A stretch of DNA of 64,000 nt from Syngnathus acus (Eukaryota; Chordata; Actinopteri; Syngnathiformes; Syngnathidae): assembly GCF_901709675.1 (NCBI RefSeq), contig NC_051087.1:9078884-9142883 (forward strand), in the 5' to 3' direction. Shown one piece after another: positions 49,701-60,564 of the stretch. The notes beneath the pieces are model-generated. The model was not told the DNA's origin. It saw nothing but the letters and a program-made list of their open reading frames with translations, and did not search any database. Each line of letters starts with the position of its first letter. Positions within the stretch are counted from its first letter, which is position 1. A program made the position numbers and the translations under genes.

Positions 49701-52700
49701 CATATGTACACACCTTGCAGAAAAGGCATGTTAACAAGCAACTTGCACTTTAAATGTCAAACAATAAAAAGTGATTCTGAACACGGCTACCTTCCTCCAG
49801 ATTAAAAGTGGTGAGAATGCAGCAAACATAGCCGGGGAGTTGGTCAACCTGACCCGAGGACGTATCTATGCTGGTGATGTCAGCATGTCTGTAAAACTAA
49901 TTGAACAGCTACTGGACATCTTGGACTCCCAGCTTCAAGCCTTGAGACCAGCCAATAAAGAGTCTGCGGCCCGCAATTACAATAAGGTGAATTGCTCCTC
50001 AAATTCATGCCAATGTGTACTTGACCTTTTACTGGAAAGAGGAACCAAATGTCAGCCAGCGCTGATACGTGTGACACAGATGTTGTTTGTTCTCTTTGTA
50101 GCTGCAGAAAAGGGAACGCACATGCAGGGCTTATGTACAGGTAAGCAACGGATGGAAAATTAATGGACTGATGAATCACTGATGGAGGTGGATAGATGGG
50201 TGAGAAATGATGGGATAATGGATGAACTAACAGAAGGATGTAAGATTGTTGCACGGAGAGATGATAGAGAGATAGATGTGTGACAGATTTAGAAATGGAT
50301 GGGTGGATGGTAACAAATGTGAGACGAATAACGCACAGATGGAATGAGAATGGATAGACAGGCGGAACATAAATACACTGGCGGACAAATGGACATGATT
50401 GAAGGTGATGCTGATTGATGAAGACATGAAAAAGATGGCGATGGATGAGGAATAAATGAACGAACGAACGAACGAACGAATGAATGAATGAATGAACGAA
50501 CGAACGAACGAACGAACGAACGAACGAACGAACGAACGAACGAACGAACGAACGAATGAATGAATGAATGAATGAATGAATGAATGAATGAATGAACGAA
50601 CGAACGAAGGATGGATGGACGGATGGGGGACCAGATTGAAAAATAATCGACACAGAGGGGATCTTGGACGGATGGATAAATGGATGGATGATGCGAGACA
50701 GATGAATGAATGGATGACAAACGGACTGCTGTACAGTGCACAGATAAAAGGATGCAAGTTGGGAGAATGGACGGATGGACGCACTCATGGATAAAAGTCC
50801 AGATGAATGTATAAACTGACAAAAAAGGGAGGTTGGTGAACATACACACTAACAGATTGTATTGCACCTTTCTCCTTCTCAGGCTGTGGTTCAAACAGTG
50901 GATAATCTGTTGGGTCCCGAGGCTCTGGTATCCTGGGCTGACATGAGCGGTCCTGACCAGTCCCGCTCTGCATCACTGCTGTTAGACGCGGTTGAGAAAG
51001 GAGCGTTCTTATTGGCCAACAACCTCTATGAAGGTCGATTCAGTGACAGAGCACCAAACGTCGGTATGTTGTCTGTCGTCCCGAACGCTGACTATACCGC
51101 CTTTTTCAAACAAACTCCTCATCCAGTGGTCCCCCCGTGTGTATGATTAGATCTGGAGGTGTATGTGCTAAACACAGAGGCGGACATACAGGACCTAACG
51201 TTCCCACACTCCTACGACAGCGACAGCATCTTGCAGATCTCAGCCGTGGCCCTGCAGCAGTACAGCAATAATGGTAGGAAGCACACTCATCACGATATTA
51301 AAACAGTGAAGAAACCACAATTGCAATGGATTGTGGCATTAATAGTGTGAGAATCAGTTATAACATATACAGATATGCCTATAAATGATTTTCTTCCTTC
51401 ACTGTGCAGGCCAAGTGAAGTTGGTCCTCTGTCTGTATAAGAACCTGGGCACCTTCCTGACCACCCAGAACTCCACCTTGCGGCTCGGACTCGGACTTGG
51501 ACAGGGCTCAGACGTCAGGCGCAGGAGCCTGGTGGTCAACTCCCACGTCATCTCAGCTTCTGTGCACAGAGGCTCCAACAGAGTGTTCCTCTCTGAGCCC
51601 GTGGTGTTCACTCTCAGGCACCTGCAGGTCTGCTGGGAAATGCAGGCCACTTTGACAAGAATGATTCATGATGACTTAAGAGTTGGTTTTGTGTGGTATC
51701 CACAGCTGGACAACCACTTTGGTCCCAACTGCTCTTTCTGGAACGCCTCAGGGGTTTCTGGCACCGGCAGGTGGTCCACACAAGGATGCCGCATGTTACA
51801 CACCAACAATACACACACAACATGCGCCTGCAATCACCTGTCCAGCTATGCCGTACTCATGACATACCAGCAACCTGCTGTAAGTAAACACACAAACTTG
51901 TGTTGACTGTGGTTCCCATATTATAAATGACTGCTAGATGTTGTCGTGTTTACTGCATGTTCAATGTTTTCACATTAGTATCTGCAAGTTTTAGTCAACA
52001 GCAATCACCCGGAGAAAAAAAAAAAAAAAGTGCGAGTCATTTCTGGAAGGCTTGTATGGCATTCTCTTGATTAATTATGGCAACACTGCTGCTTCCCAAA
52101 TTAGAAAGGCTGATAAAATATTACTATTCCTAGTAGTGTTCAGAAATCAGATCCCATTTTTGCACTAATTTGTAAGATAAAGGCCTTTATTAATTAATCA
52201 TTCAATTATCTCGAGTCAAAGCTGTGAGAGATATTTCTAAACGCTGTAGGCTGTCGTGAAATGCAATTCAAGTGCTCGATGTCGTGTTTTCTCCTTCTGT
52301 CATTGTAGCTATCCAACACTCAACATGCTCTCTTCTTTCTTTTTGATCTTGAAAGTCTGGTGTGGGAGTAGAGGAGCTTCTGGTCTACATCGTCTCCTGG
52401 GTGGGCATCTCTATTGCCGTGGTGTGTTTGGCCACCTGTCTCACTACCTTATGCTGTCAAGCGGCACCCTGGCACACAGACCACAGCACCATCCACTGCA
52501 ACCTGTGGGCCAACCTGCTCATAACTGAGCTGCTCTTCCTTGTCGAATCCAATAAGACGCAATATACCGTAAGTTTTTGTCCATCTACAACTCGACGGGG
52601 GCTTGTCAAACTCTTTTCCTCCCTCTTTTGTTGCTTTTCCGCCACTTATATTTCTAGGTGGTGTGCTCCATCATTGCCGGGCTGCTGCACTTCTCATTGC

Positions 52701-55700
52701 TCTCGGTGTTCTGCTGGCTATGTCTGGAAGCGGTGGAGCTGTACATTTTGCAACGTGAGGTGTTTGAGGGTCGTAACTCCAGGCGGAAGTATTTGTACCT
52801 GAGTGGCTACTCTGTACCCGGGCTGGTGGTGGCTGTGTCTGCAGCCATTGACTTTAGAGGCTACGGCTCCAAAACGTTGTAAGTTCATCGCAATACAATT
52901 ATCAAGCGAGTGTCTTTTCGGATCAGACGGATAAATACTTTCTCAACTGGGTCAACGAAATCCATGTCAGGAGTTGGGGAAGCATTTTAGGAGGGGTCGG
53001 GGGGGGGGGGGTCACTATCATCCTCAATGTTATTTTAGTAACGGCACAATTTCTGATACCACCAAATGTCTGATGTTCAGGATTGGAATTGTATATTTAT
53101 GAGTTTTTTTCCTTGAATGTGTGCACAGCTGCTGGCTGCGAACGGACAATTACTTCATTTGGAGTTTCCTTGGACCCGTGGCTGTTATTATCACTGTGAG
53201 ATTTTGATTTCTGCCCTCACGCACAATCAACCATATTATGCGGTGTACAGATGTGTGAAAGTAGAGCGCTGACAGTTTGTGTTATTGTCTCCAGCTTAAC
53301 CTTGTAATCTTAGTGATGACTTTACATAAGATGCACAGCACTGCGGCCCTCAAGCCAGACTCCAGTCGCCATGACAACTTGAGGTTTGTAATTGTCTCTA
53401 GATCTGTGGGCAAAATGTTAACAGTTGAGGTGATCCATCCTTGTATTTCTTTATGTTGAGTTTATTTCATAAATTGGATTTGAAATAGCAATTTTGTATG
53501 CTTTGTATGTATCAAAATGATTTCAGAAGCTGTGCTGCTATTGCTTCTACACGCTGCTAATGGCTTTCAAAGAGCACTTGATGCCCATGCTTAACACAAA
53601 TTTTCTCCTGAATAAATACAATTTAGAGTGAAGTTTGTCATGGTAAGATAGAAAGCGTCAACTGTGCTCAGGATTAAGTGGCAGGAAGATCTGAAGGCTG
53701 TAAAATGGCACCATTTATTCTCACTTAGCCAAGTAAATACATATAGTAGCTTATACTTCTTAATTAGATTAATTTCGGACCAGTGGTATGAATACCTATT
53801 TTAAAAATGACGATGATGTGATGTTCACATTATGCATTTTGCAAACAACGTTGTACAATTTTATCAGGCAAATTTTGCAGTCATTTTTATCTTTCCGCAC
53901 TTCCTCCTGAGCAGTTCATCTTAATCTCCACTAATTGAAAACTGAACACTTTTTGGATTGTTTTTTTTTTTTTTTTTTCCTTCTTCTTCTGTTGTATAAA
54001 GGCCATTGCAGCTTTCAGCATGTCGTGAATGTTCTCTGAAAGTGGCTTTTTTTTTTTTTAAATGAACGCTAGCCTTGTAAGAGAAACTTGAAAAGAAAGG
54101 AGATAAGATACACGATTACACTTGCACATGGAAAATTCACATCAAGGTGCTTACAGTAGCGTTACAATGCTCTCGATGGCTTCTGTTTGGGTGCAAATTT
54201 TAGCTCGTGTTCTTTTCTTCTTGGGCTTGACAAGGTACAGGAGTGAATCGGATCTTGAATAAAAACTTTTCTCCATTCCATCAACTTGTGTGTCCAGGGC
54301 GTGGGCAGTGGGCTCATTGACGCTGCTCTTCCTGCAATGTGTCAACTGGTCGTCGGGCCTGATGTTTTTGTCGGCGCCTTCTCTCCTCTTGGCTTACCTC
54401 TTCGCCTCCCTTAATACAGCGCAGGGCTTCCTCATCACCATCCTGCACTGCACCCTCACCAGAAAGGTTAGTCTCAGAGGCGAGCATCGATTTCTTGCGC
54501 TCGTACGCCGCCGATGCTTTGTGACGGCTGCTCTGTGTTAAGGGTCAGAAAGACTACGGCCGATGTGTGCGTCTCTCCCAGTGCTGCGCAACCTCTTCAT
54601 CCAGCTCTCCGGACTCGGTCAAGGGTGCCGCGCTGCGCTCCAACAGCCGCTACAGCAGCAGCCAGGGGCGCAGAGCCACGGCCAACAGACAGGTGCACGC
54701 TCCACTTCACATGCTTCCTCCATATCTTGCGGACTTTTTCTCGACACAAGCTTGATTTGACTGTCTGCCAAATATTCCGTCCTCCAGAGTCGTATTAGGA
54801 GGATGTGGAATGACACGGTGCGAAGACAGACTGAGTCATCTTTCATCGCCGCTGATGTCAACAGCACCCCACCTCTTAACAGAGGTGAGCATCTGCTTTA
54901 TTCTTTTTCTTTTTTCGTATACATTTTGTTATTTCGCAGTGCAACGTGTAATCGTCGCTTTTCTGCACACAGCTGCATTGGGGAATCATTTCCTGACCAA
55001 TCCAGTGCTGCAGACTCATGCAGGCGCCTCTCCTTATGACACCATGTTGGCACAGGGATACAATCAACCCTTCACCTCCTCGGGTATGCTTTGTCACAAC
55101 CTCAGTGGGCTTATTTTCTGTACATGAGTTAGTTGGTGGTTTCCTTCACCACACTTTTATTTGTGAGAGTCCTCAAGTCTGCAGGAGTGATAATGTTTAT
55201 TAGACTTGCATTAAGTTAAGGTTTCAGAGTCAACTTCCTTTATTTTGACATTGCTGTGTAATATGCTGTTCGTTTTTTCAACTATATTAAGAGTACACGT
55301 GGTTTAGGGTTTGAATTTGGCTCATGGTTAGCATGATTGTATGGATTTTCTTCAGATATTCTGGCTTCCACCCATATTCCAAAATCACGCACACTATTAT
55401 CATTGAAGACTCTAAATTGTCCGAAAGTGTGAATGGCTGATTGTCGAAACGTGGCCTGTCATTAGCTGGCGACCAGTCCAGGATGCACCACTGATGATAA
55501 GAGGAATAGAGATTGTATGGATGGATTACTTCTTAGTGTTGGTGTCATGAGTTTGTTTGTGTTCTCAGAGAAAGCAATTTCCATCATACTTTGTGTTTTT
55601 CATACTTTTGAATCCAATTTGAATCCCATTATTTTTGCTGGTGACACATGCAGAAAGAGTTTGGTCTTGGTGGATATGCACGTTACTTTTTGTTTCAACG

Positions 55701-58053
55701 GATCATAGCTGTATATACCTTAAGGCTTCTGTGATTTGTTTTTATATTTGTGTTGGAGTGTTTTGACTTTTTTCCTTTGTGTGTCTCTCTTACGTGGACC
55801 AGTGGGAACCTTCCGAAACAAGAGTATGAGCTCTTCTTTACTGTGCTCACCCAAACCATTTAGCACTGTGGTTGTCTTCATCGACCACCCTTTCATATTT
55901 GCACACATTAATCATACATATTGAATCGCAATGACATGAACTTCTTGTTTCTTACCACATTGAAATGCACCTTTAAAAGTGAAAGTCTAAATCTTTGGGA
56001 AGAAGCGCTACTCATTTGCTCATACATCTACTCATGCTACTCCTGTCACAATATTATTTGCCATTTTATAACTTGACATTTCTTGTTTCTTCCCATAGAA
56101 GTTGGTGTGTCGCAAAGTCAGGAGTCCTGTGGAGTGGACAGTGTGTGTCTCAACGGAGGCTACACTCCCAATACCTTCACCCTACATGGACTGGGGGCCA
56201 TGCCTGGATCCCGAGCCGGAGTGGTGGGTAGCACAGACCTTCTGAAGGACGGAGGAGTCGGGATGGGAAGTGATGACATCTCCCCCGCCCTGCTGACCCC
56301 GCACGGAGCCGCAGATCTGGGCACCGGCGCCGGAATGCGTCGCAACCTGTCTGACGCGGCTGCACTGGAGAAGATGATCATCTCTGAGCTGGTGCAGAGC
56401 AACCTGAGGCCTTCGGGCGACATACCCGCCCCTCCCGAGCGCTACGGAAGCCTGGCGAGGCCTCATCATCTGGACAGGGCGGCCCTCGCTCACACTGCCA
56501 CGCTGACGCGGCACGCACAGCAACCTCAGGAGGGCTGGGCGGCCACCATGCAGCCCGCAACTCGACACAACGCACAAGAAGGTTGGCCACATTTGAGGCA
56601 CCACCTACAAAGTGCTGAGACGCATTCCACGTCGCATGAACAAGAACATGGCACAACACCACGTGCACAAGATGGCTGGTCGCACGCACGCACACCGGCA
56701 GATGCTGAGTCCCGCGAATTGCTTAAAGATGGGGAGAGGCTGCAGCTGCAAGGCACTCTGGGTCGTCGGGGGCTCCAGGAGAGGCAACAACCACGCCCCC
56801 CTGATGTTCAGGCTCGGCCATACTCCACGCTCAGCCGCACCCCCGGCACACTGTCCCGCCACCGCAGCACGGCAGAGTCGGGTGGAGGGACGGACAAAGA
56901 AAGGGAGCGAGACCGGGATCGTTACAGAGACAGACCCTTGCCGCCGCCTCCCCCGCCACCCCCACAGGAGTCCGAGCCCTTGTACAAAGCGCTGGAGGAG
57001 CCGCTTCTGGTCAAACAGAGGGAGGCCAGTGTAGACGCTTGGCGAGGGGCGCAGGACAGGGAGAAGGATGATGCATTTCTCCTCAAAAGAGATGGACTTA
57101 TGGACGAGTGGAGGGGAGGTAACAGAGCAAGGGAGGAGTCTTTCAGCTCTCAAAAGAGAAATGGGGACATGGCTGAGTGGAGAGGTGGAATGGAGAGAGG
57201 AAGGGAGGAACCTCATCTCCTGGAGAAGAGAGACGGAAGGATGGATGCATGGCGAGGAGCAGAGACGGACCGGGAAGAAACGTTCATTACGCAGCGAAAA
57301 GATTTTGGGGTCGATGGCTGGAGAGGCGGGATCGAGAGAGACAAGGACAGAGATGGTTGGAGAGCGGGATTTGAACGAGAGAATGACAAGCAGAAAGACA
57401 GAGTGCTGGATGTGTGGCGTGGAGGGGTCGATGTAGATAGACAGGAGTCTTTCTTGCTTGACAGCAATGACGGCGGTCTTGATGGGAGGAAAAGAGGAAA
57501 AGAGAGAGGCTCTCTCAGGTACCATGGCGACCGAGAGGACTCCGACGGCTTTACTTTGCCTTTGACCCCTGATCTTGACCTCGACCCCGACACCTCACCT
57601 ATCTACGCCCAGGATTCAAACCCGTCACCACTGTACCCCGGAGACCGTCGCTCGCCGCCTCTCGGTTTCTTCCCGCGAAGTTCACCCCCAACTAATATCT
57701 TTGCTCCCCGAGACACTAATTCTCCTCCCAACAATCTCTACCCCCGCCACTCCCCCCAAGTGTACAGCCGCAGTAGTTCGCCTCCTCGCTTCTACAGCCG
57801 CACCTCGCCGCCAACACTCTCCTACCCTGACAGTAGCCCCGAAGGTCTAGAAGAGCTCAGCCCTGCCAGCCCACCCCAGCAGCCCGCCCTGGAGCTGCCC
57901 TACAGCCTCGGGAGACCCCCTCTCGGCCCACGTCCCAATCACCTGCAGACCTTTTATCAGCCGCCGCCGCCGACTAACGGAGACGCCATGTACACATCTG
58001 AGCCATCTTCGGAAGGAGACGACGGTCAGATGCAGCGGGTGACGAGCCTGTGA
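43868..58053 (+). CDS. adgrl1: Adhesion G protein-coupled receptor L1 (latrophilin-1)
   Basis: Twenty-five coding exons: 43868-43937, 44659-44872, 45254-45363, 46388-46402, 47761-47968, 48101-48365, 48440-48779, 48858-49151, 49589-49692, 49801-49986, 50102-50140, 50883-51063, 51151-51273, 51410-51627, 51706-51879, 52356-52568, 52658-52878, 53129-53195, 53295-53383, 54298-54466, 54543-54692, 54788-54884, 54973-55083, 55803-55823, 56099-58053. They give 1877 residues (human 1474). Order: signal peptide; galactose-binding lectin (about 30-131); microexon KVDQK; olfactomedin domain (about 137-400, binds FLRT/teneurin partners in mammals); Pro/Thr stalk; HormR; GAIN with GPS (CSFWN to [13 protein letters not shown], cleavage expected at HL/S); seven helices (about 848-1100); a tail of about 775 residues ending in VTSL, the PDZ ligand that binds SHANK in mammals. 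Synaptic adhesion receptor in mammals. The tail holds W-R-G repeats, and helices 2 and 6 are diverged. Confidence 0.93.
45583..45757. mobile_element. Tc1/mariner-like MITE in an adgrl1 intron
   Basis: About 175 bp with imperfect inverted ends: the left has ATATGGGCAAAAGTATTGG and the right end reversed has ACATGATCAAAAAGTATTGA. It resembles a common fish Tc1-derived element. There is no coding capacity. Confidence 0.5.
45886..46058. repeat. Interrupted GT microsatellite
   Basis: Long runs of GT with GC and GA interruptions, about 330 nt upstream of the microexon. Both strands give spurious ORFs (poly-CV and poly-HT). Confidence 0.95.
46388..46402 (+). CDS. adgrl1: 15-nt microexon of adgrl1 (splice site A, peptide KVDQK)
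   Basis: The 15 nt AAGTGGACCAAAAAG lie between AG and GTAAAG, with phase 1 on both sides. Joined to the last base of 45254-45363 they encode K-V-D-Q-K between the lectin and olfactomedin domains. Mammalian ADGRL1 has the alternative insert KVEQK at exactly this place, known to tune teneurin binding. Inclusion or skipping keeps the frame. The flanking introns are long and microsatellite-rich. Confidence 0.88.
46730..46968. repeat. CTTT and CCTT tetranucleotide microsatellites
   Basis: A CTTT array (about 46730-46822) is followed after a short gap by a pure CCTT array (46891-46967). Both lie in the intron between the microexon and the olfactomedin exons and form part of a 500-nt pyrimidine-rich strand. 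Confidence 0.95.
50141..50882. repeat. Intron filled with GATG/GAAC-type tetranucleotide repeats
   Basis: The centre (50455-50609) is an array of CGAA and TGAA units; the flanks are degenerate GATGGATG-like sequence. On the minus strand this yields long ORFs rich in HPSIHPS and RSFVRSF, which are artefacts. The exons at 50102-50140 and 50883-51063 on either side are normal adgrl1 exons. Confidence 0.9.
55436..55530 (+). repeat. Degenerate SINE/L2-tail-like repeat in an adgrl1 intron
   Basis: It contains GGCGACCAGTCCAGGATG and then GATAAGAGGAATAGAGATTG with TATGGATGGATTA, the order of the teleost repeat also seen at 7431 and 32700. Confidence 0.4.
55803..55823 (+). CDS. adgrl1: 21-nt exon in the cytoplasmic tail of adgrl1
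   Basis: A strong polypyrimidine tract and ACCAG precede it, and A|GTATGA follows. It is phase 1 on both sides and encodes V-G-T-F-R-N-K between FTSS and the VGVSQSQ start of the last exon. Human ADGRL1 has a similar short segment (GSYREPK) at this place. It would be a frame-neutral cassette. Confidence 0.6.
57031..57510 (+). repeat. adgrl1: Degenerate tandem protein repeat (W-R-G-G units) in the adgrl1 tail
   Basis: Residues about 1538-1697 hold about eight units of 18-26 residues. Unit starts are [48 protein letters not shown] and the decayed LDGRKRG. Between them come acidic and basic stretches with R-E-E-x-F and K-R-D/N-G patterns. The reading frame is open throughout and the unit is also visible at DNA level. 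The conserved [10 protein letters not shown] segment lies just before it and SYPDSSPEG well after it, so this is an insertion within a recognisable latrophilin tail. Confidence 0.85.
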
Positions 58054-60564
58054 CTAGGGCGGTGGTGATCGGGGCATAGAAATCAGGGAGGCGGAGAAAA
58101 GCACAACCAACAGTGTTGAAAACTAGCATTTTCTAATGAGGACCCAATGAAGGTTACGACGATGCCAGAGATGGCTCCTCCCTGCTTTTATCTCCCGATC
58201 ACCACGAGACTCCCCCTTGCCCCGTTCTCATTTTTTGTTACTTTCCTAGAAGTGTGACTCATTGGTCGTAACTCTTCCTCAGCGTTCCTTCCCTGAACCC
58301 CTGCTGTGTCTTCCTGCTTCATCAGTACTTTCTTATTGGCCCACGATCTGACTTTGTGTCAGTCAACCGGCTGGGTTGCACCCCTCCTCGTAGCAAGAGA
58401 ACAGTGTCGTGACGGATCAAAGCACTTGTGTGTTGCCAAAAAAAAAAAATCCTTTCAAAGAACACGTGCATGACTTTCTAGTGGCTCTTACGAGACCATG
58501 CGTTCTGTACGAAGGAAGTGTTCAAGTGCAAGTGAATGAATGTGTGTGTAGCTTGATGAGCATGCGTGTGTGAAAGGTCTGTGTGTGTGAGAGTGTGTAT
58601 ATATATACATATATACAAATCTTTTATGATTAATGTATCACAGATTAATGTATCACAGAGGAGCATTTTAGCATTGTCAATGGAGGTGGGCCCTCCTTCA
58701 GATTTTCAACTTGTTCCATCACATCAAGACCAAAACTTGTCCTCCAGTCGCTATTAACTGTTGGCAATGGAAGAGTTTTCAGCGGCGTCGTCATAGCAAC
58801 AGGACTATTGTCTCCAGAGCAGATCATGTGAAATGAAACCACAGAACTTTTTCTGCAACCCCTGAGATTCTTGTACATACTACCCTCAAGTGTTCTAATT
58901 GTCTTGTATTGCTATTGAAGTTCGAGTAAACGTGAAATTAATCTTTCGTGTCCAGTCTTTGACTATCAAAGGCAGATGGTGCCTTTCAGACGTAGGTCTT
59001 CACTGAGCGAGCCATCATCCAAGCACCAAAACAACTTGCATTGCATCTGAGATTCTGTCTGCTCAAAATGCCGAGTGGCTCGTAACTCTGGGAAACCGGT
59101 TGGCACAGTTCAACTGTTACCTCCAACAACACTGGAATGATAATGGTCTGGAGGGTTAATGGCGTGTTAATAGATCACAAAATGTTGTCGGTTTGAAGTT
59201 TTATGTGTTGCAAGGCAATGGGTGTGTGCCCATAATGAGTACATCAGCTATGAGCGTGCTTGTGAGTAAGGAACGAATGGTTCACCTTCAGTAAGTTAAG
59301 CCTTCTGCCTCTCGGGTTCTTTTTTCCTCGGGGCATGTTTTTTCTACAATAAATCAAATTAGACGCCAAAGATGGGGCCAAAGGTGGCTGTTTTCTACAG
59401 ATCATATTTGTCATGTACTACTGACAAGTCGTAATTCCCCGTTTAAACAGTTGTGAACGTTGCAGGTTTAAACCTTAGACCTTGTGACCATGCCGAAATG
59501 TCCTCCAGAGAGATACTGACGTCTCAGTTACTCTTGATGTTGCGCCAATGAGGACAGCATTAAAGTACTGAGTACCTTGGATGTGGAAAAGCACTATACA
59601 ATTGAAAGGCCATTTACCATTATTGAAATTGTAAATTCCACCTTTAACAACACACAACTGTCCAAAAATTGGGATTAATTCACAAATTGTAAAATCAGTA
59701 AATGTAGTACACATTTGTTCTGCATAAGAAAATCAAGTACATATAAAAGATGCGAACAAGCATAAATAAAAAGCTTTAATGATGCGTGAACACCAGGTTT
59801 GTTATGTATTCTATGAGCAGTCATGCCATATTGTAAAATCGACATATTTTTCAGATTATTTTAAAACTGTCGTTCCGATTCTTGATAAGATCAATAAAGA
59901 TACTTGCAGAATGTCGACAGACAGGCTTGGAATATTCACTGATATGGACAGAATATTTTCATGGTGGTCGCACAAAAATAAGCGCTCTTTCAGATCAAGA
60001 CGTTGAATGTACATGTAATGATTGACGCAGTCATTTCAACCGAGTCACAAGGTCAGGTGCACATTACTTAAAGCAGTAATAAGGAAACATGTCTTTACTT
60101 CTAGTACAGCTGTCAAGTGTTCTATACATTTTTGATAAACATGAAGTGGCAGCATTATGAAACCTTCAGAAGCTAAAAGCAGCAAGCCGGTGAATGCACC
60201 TGCCAAATACTAGCAAAACAACACTGTTACAACATGGTGTCTTTAAACCAACATTGTCCTGGCTGGTCCTCTGATGCATAAAAGTCAATGTAGGAAATCG
60301 GTTGTTGCCATGACAACAGACACTATTCTTCTTAACACGCCAACGCACTGTCACGATGACTTTCAAACTGCTATCGCAGAGATGAATTTTACACTATAGC
60401 TGTGTACGCTTTTCTGTCACATTCAGTACGTCACCCCCCCTCCACCCCACCCATTACTGACAGTCTTGTCCAAAATACCGAGGTATAACTTCACAGTCCT
60501 ACGTGCTTGGGATTCACACAGGCTACTTGCCGACGGATGCTGGGAGGGATGGTGGAGGTCAGCT
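58054..60564. other. Convergent 3' ends of adgrl1 (plus) and the PLPP gene (minus)
   Basis: There is no coding sequence here. The first AATAAA in the plus direction after the adgrl1 stop that I noted is at 59348-59353, giving a 3' UTR of about 1.3 kb. In the minus direction the reverse complement of TTTAAT at about 59775 (ATTAAA) could end the PLPP transcript. Both ends are inferred from hexamers only. Confidence 0.4.

Noticed and set aside
49880-50894. Long minus-strand ORFs of 185-302 codons rich in HPSIHPS and RSFVRSF
   Set aside because: They are translations of the GATG and CGAA/TGAA tetranucleotide arrays in an adgrl1 intron; all three minus frames stay open for the same reason.
56605-57525. 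306-codon minus-strand ORF
   Set aside because: Antisense shadow of the large last exon of adgrl1, whose repetitive codons lack stops on the other strand.
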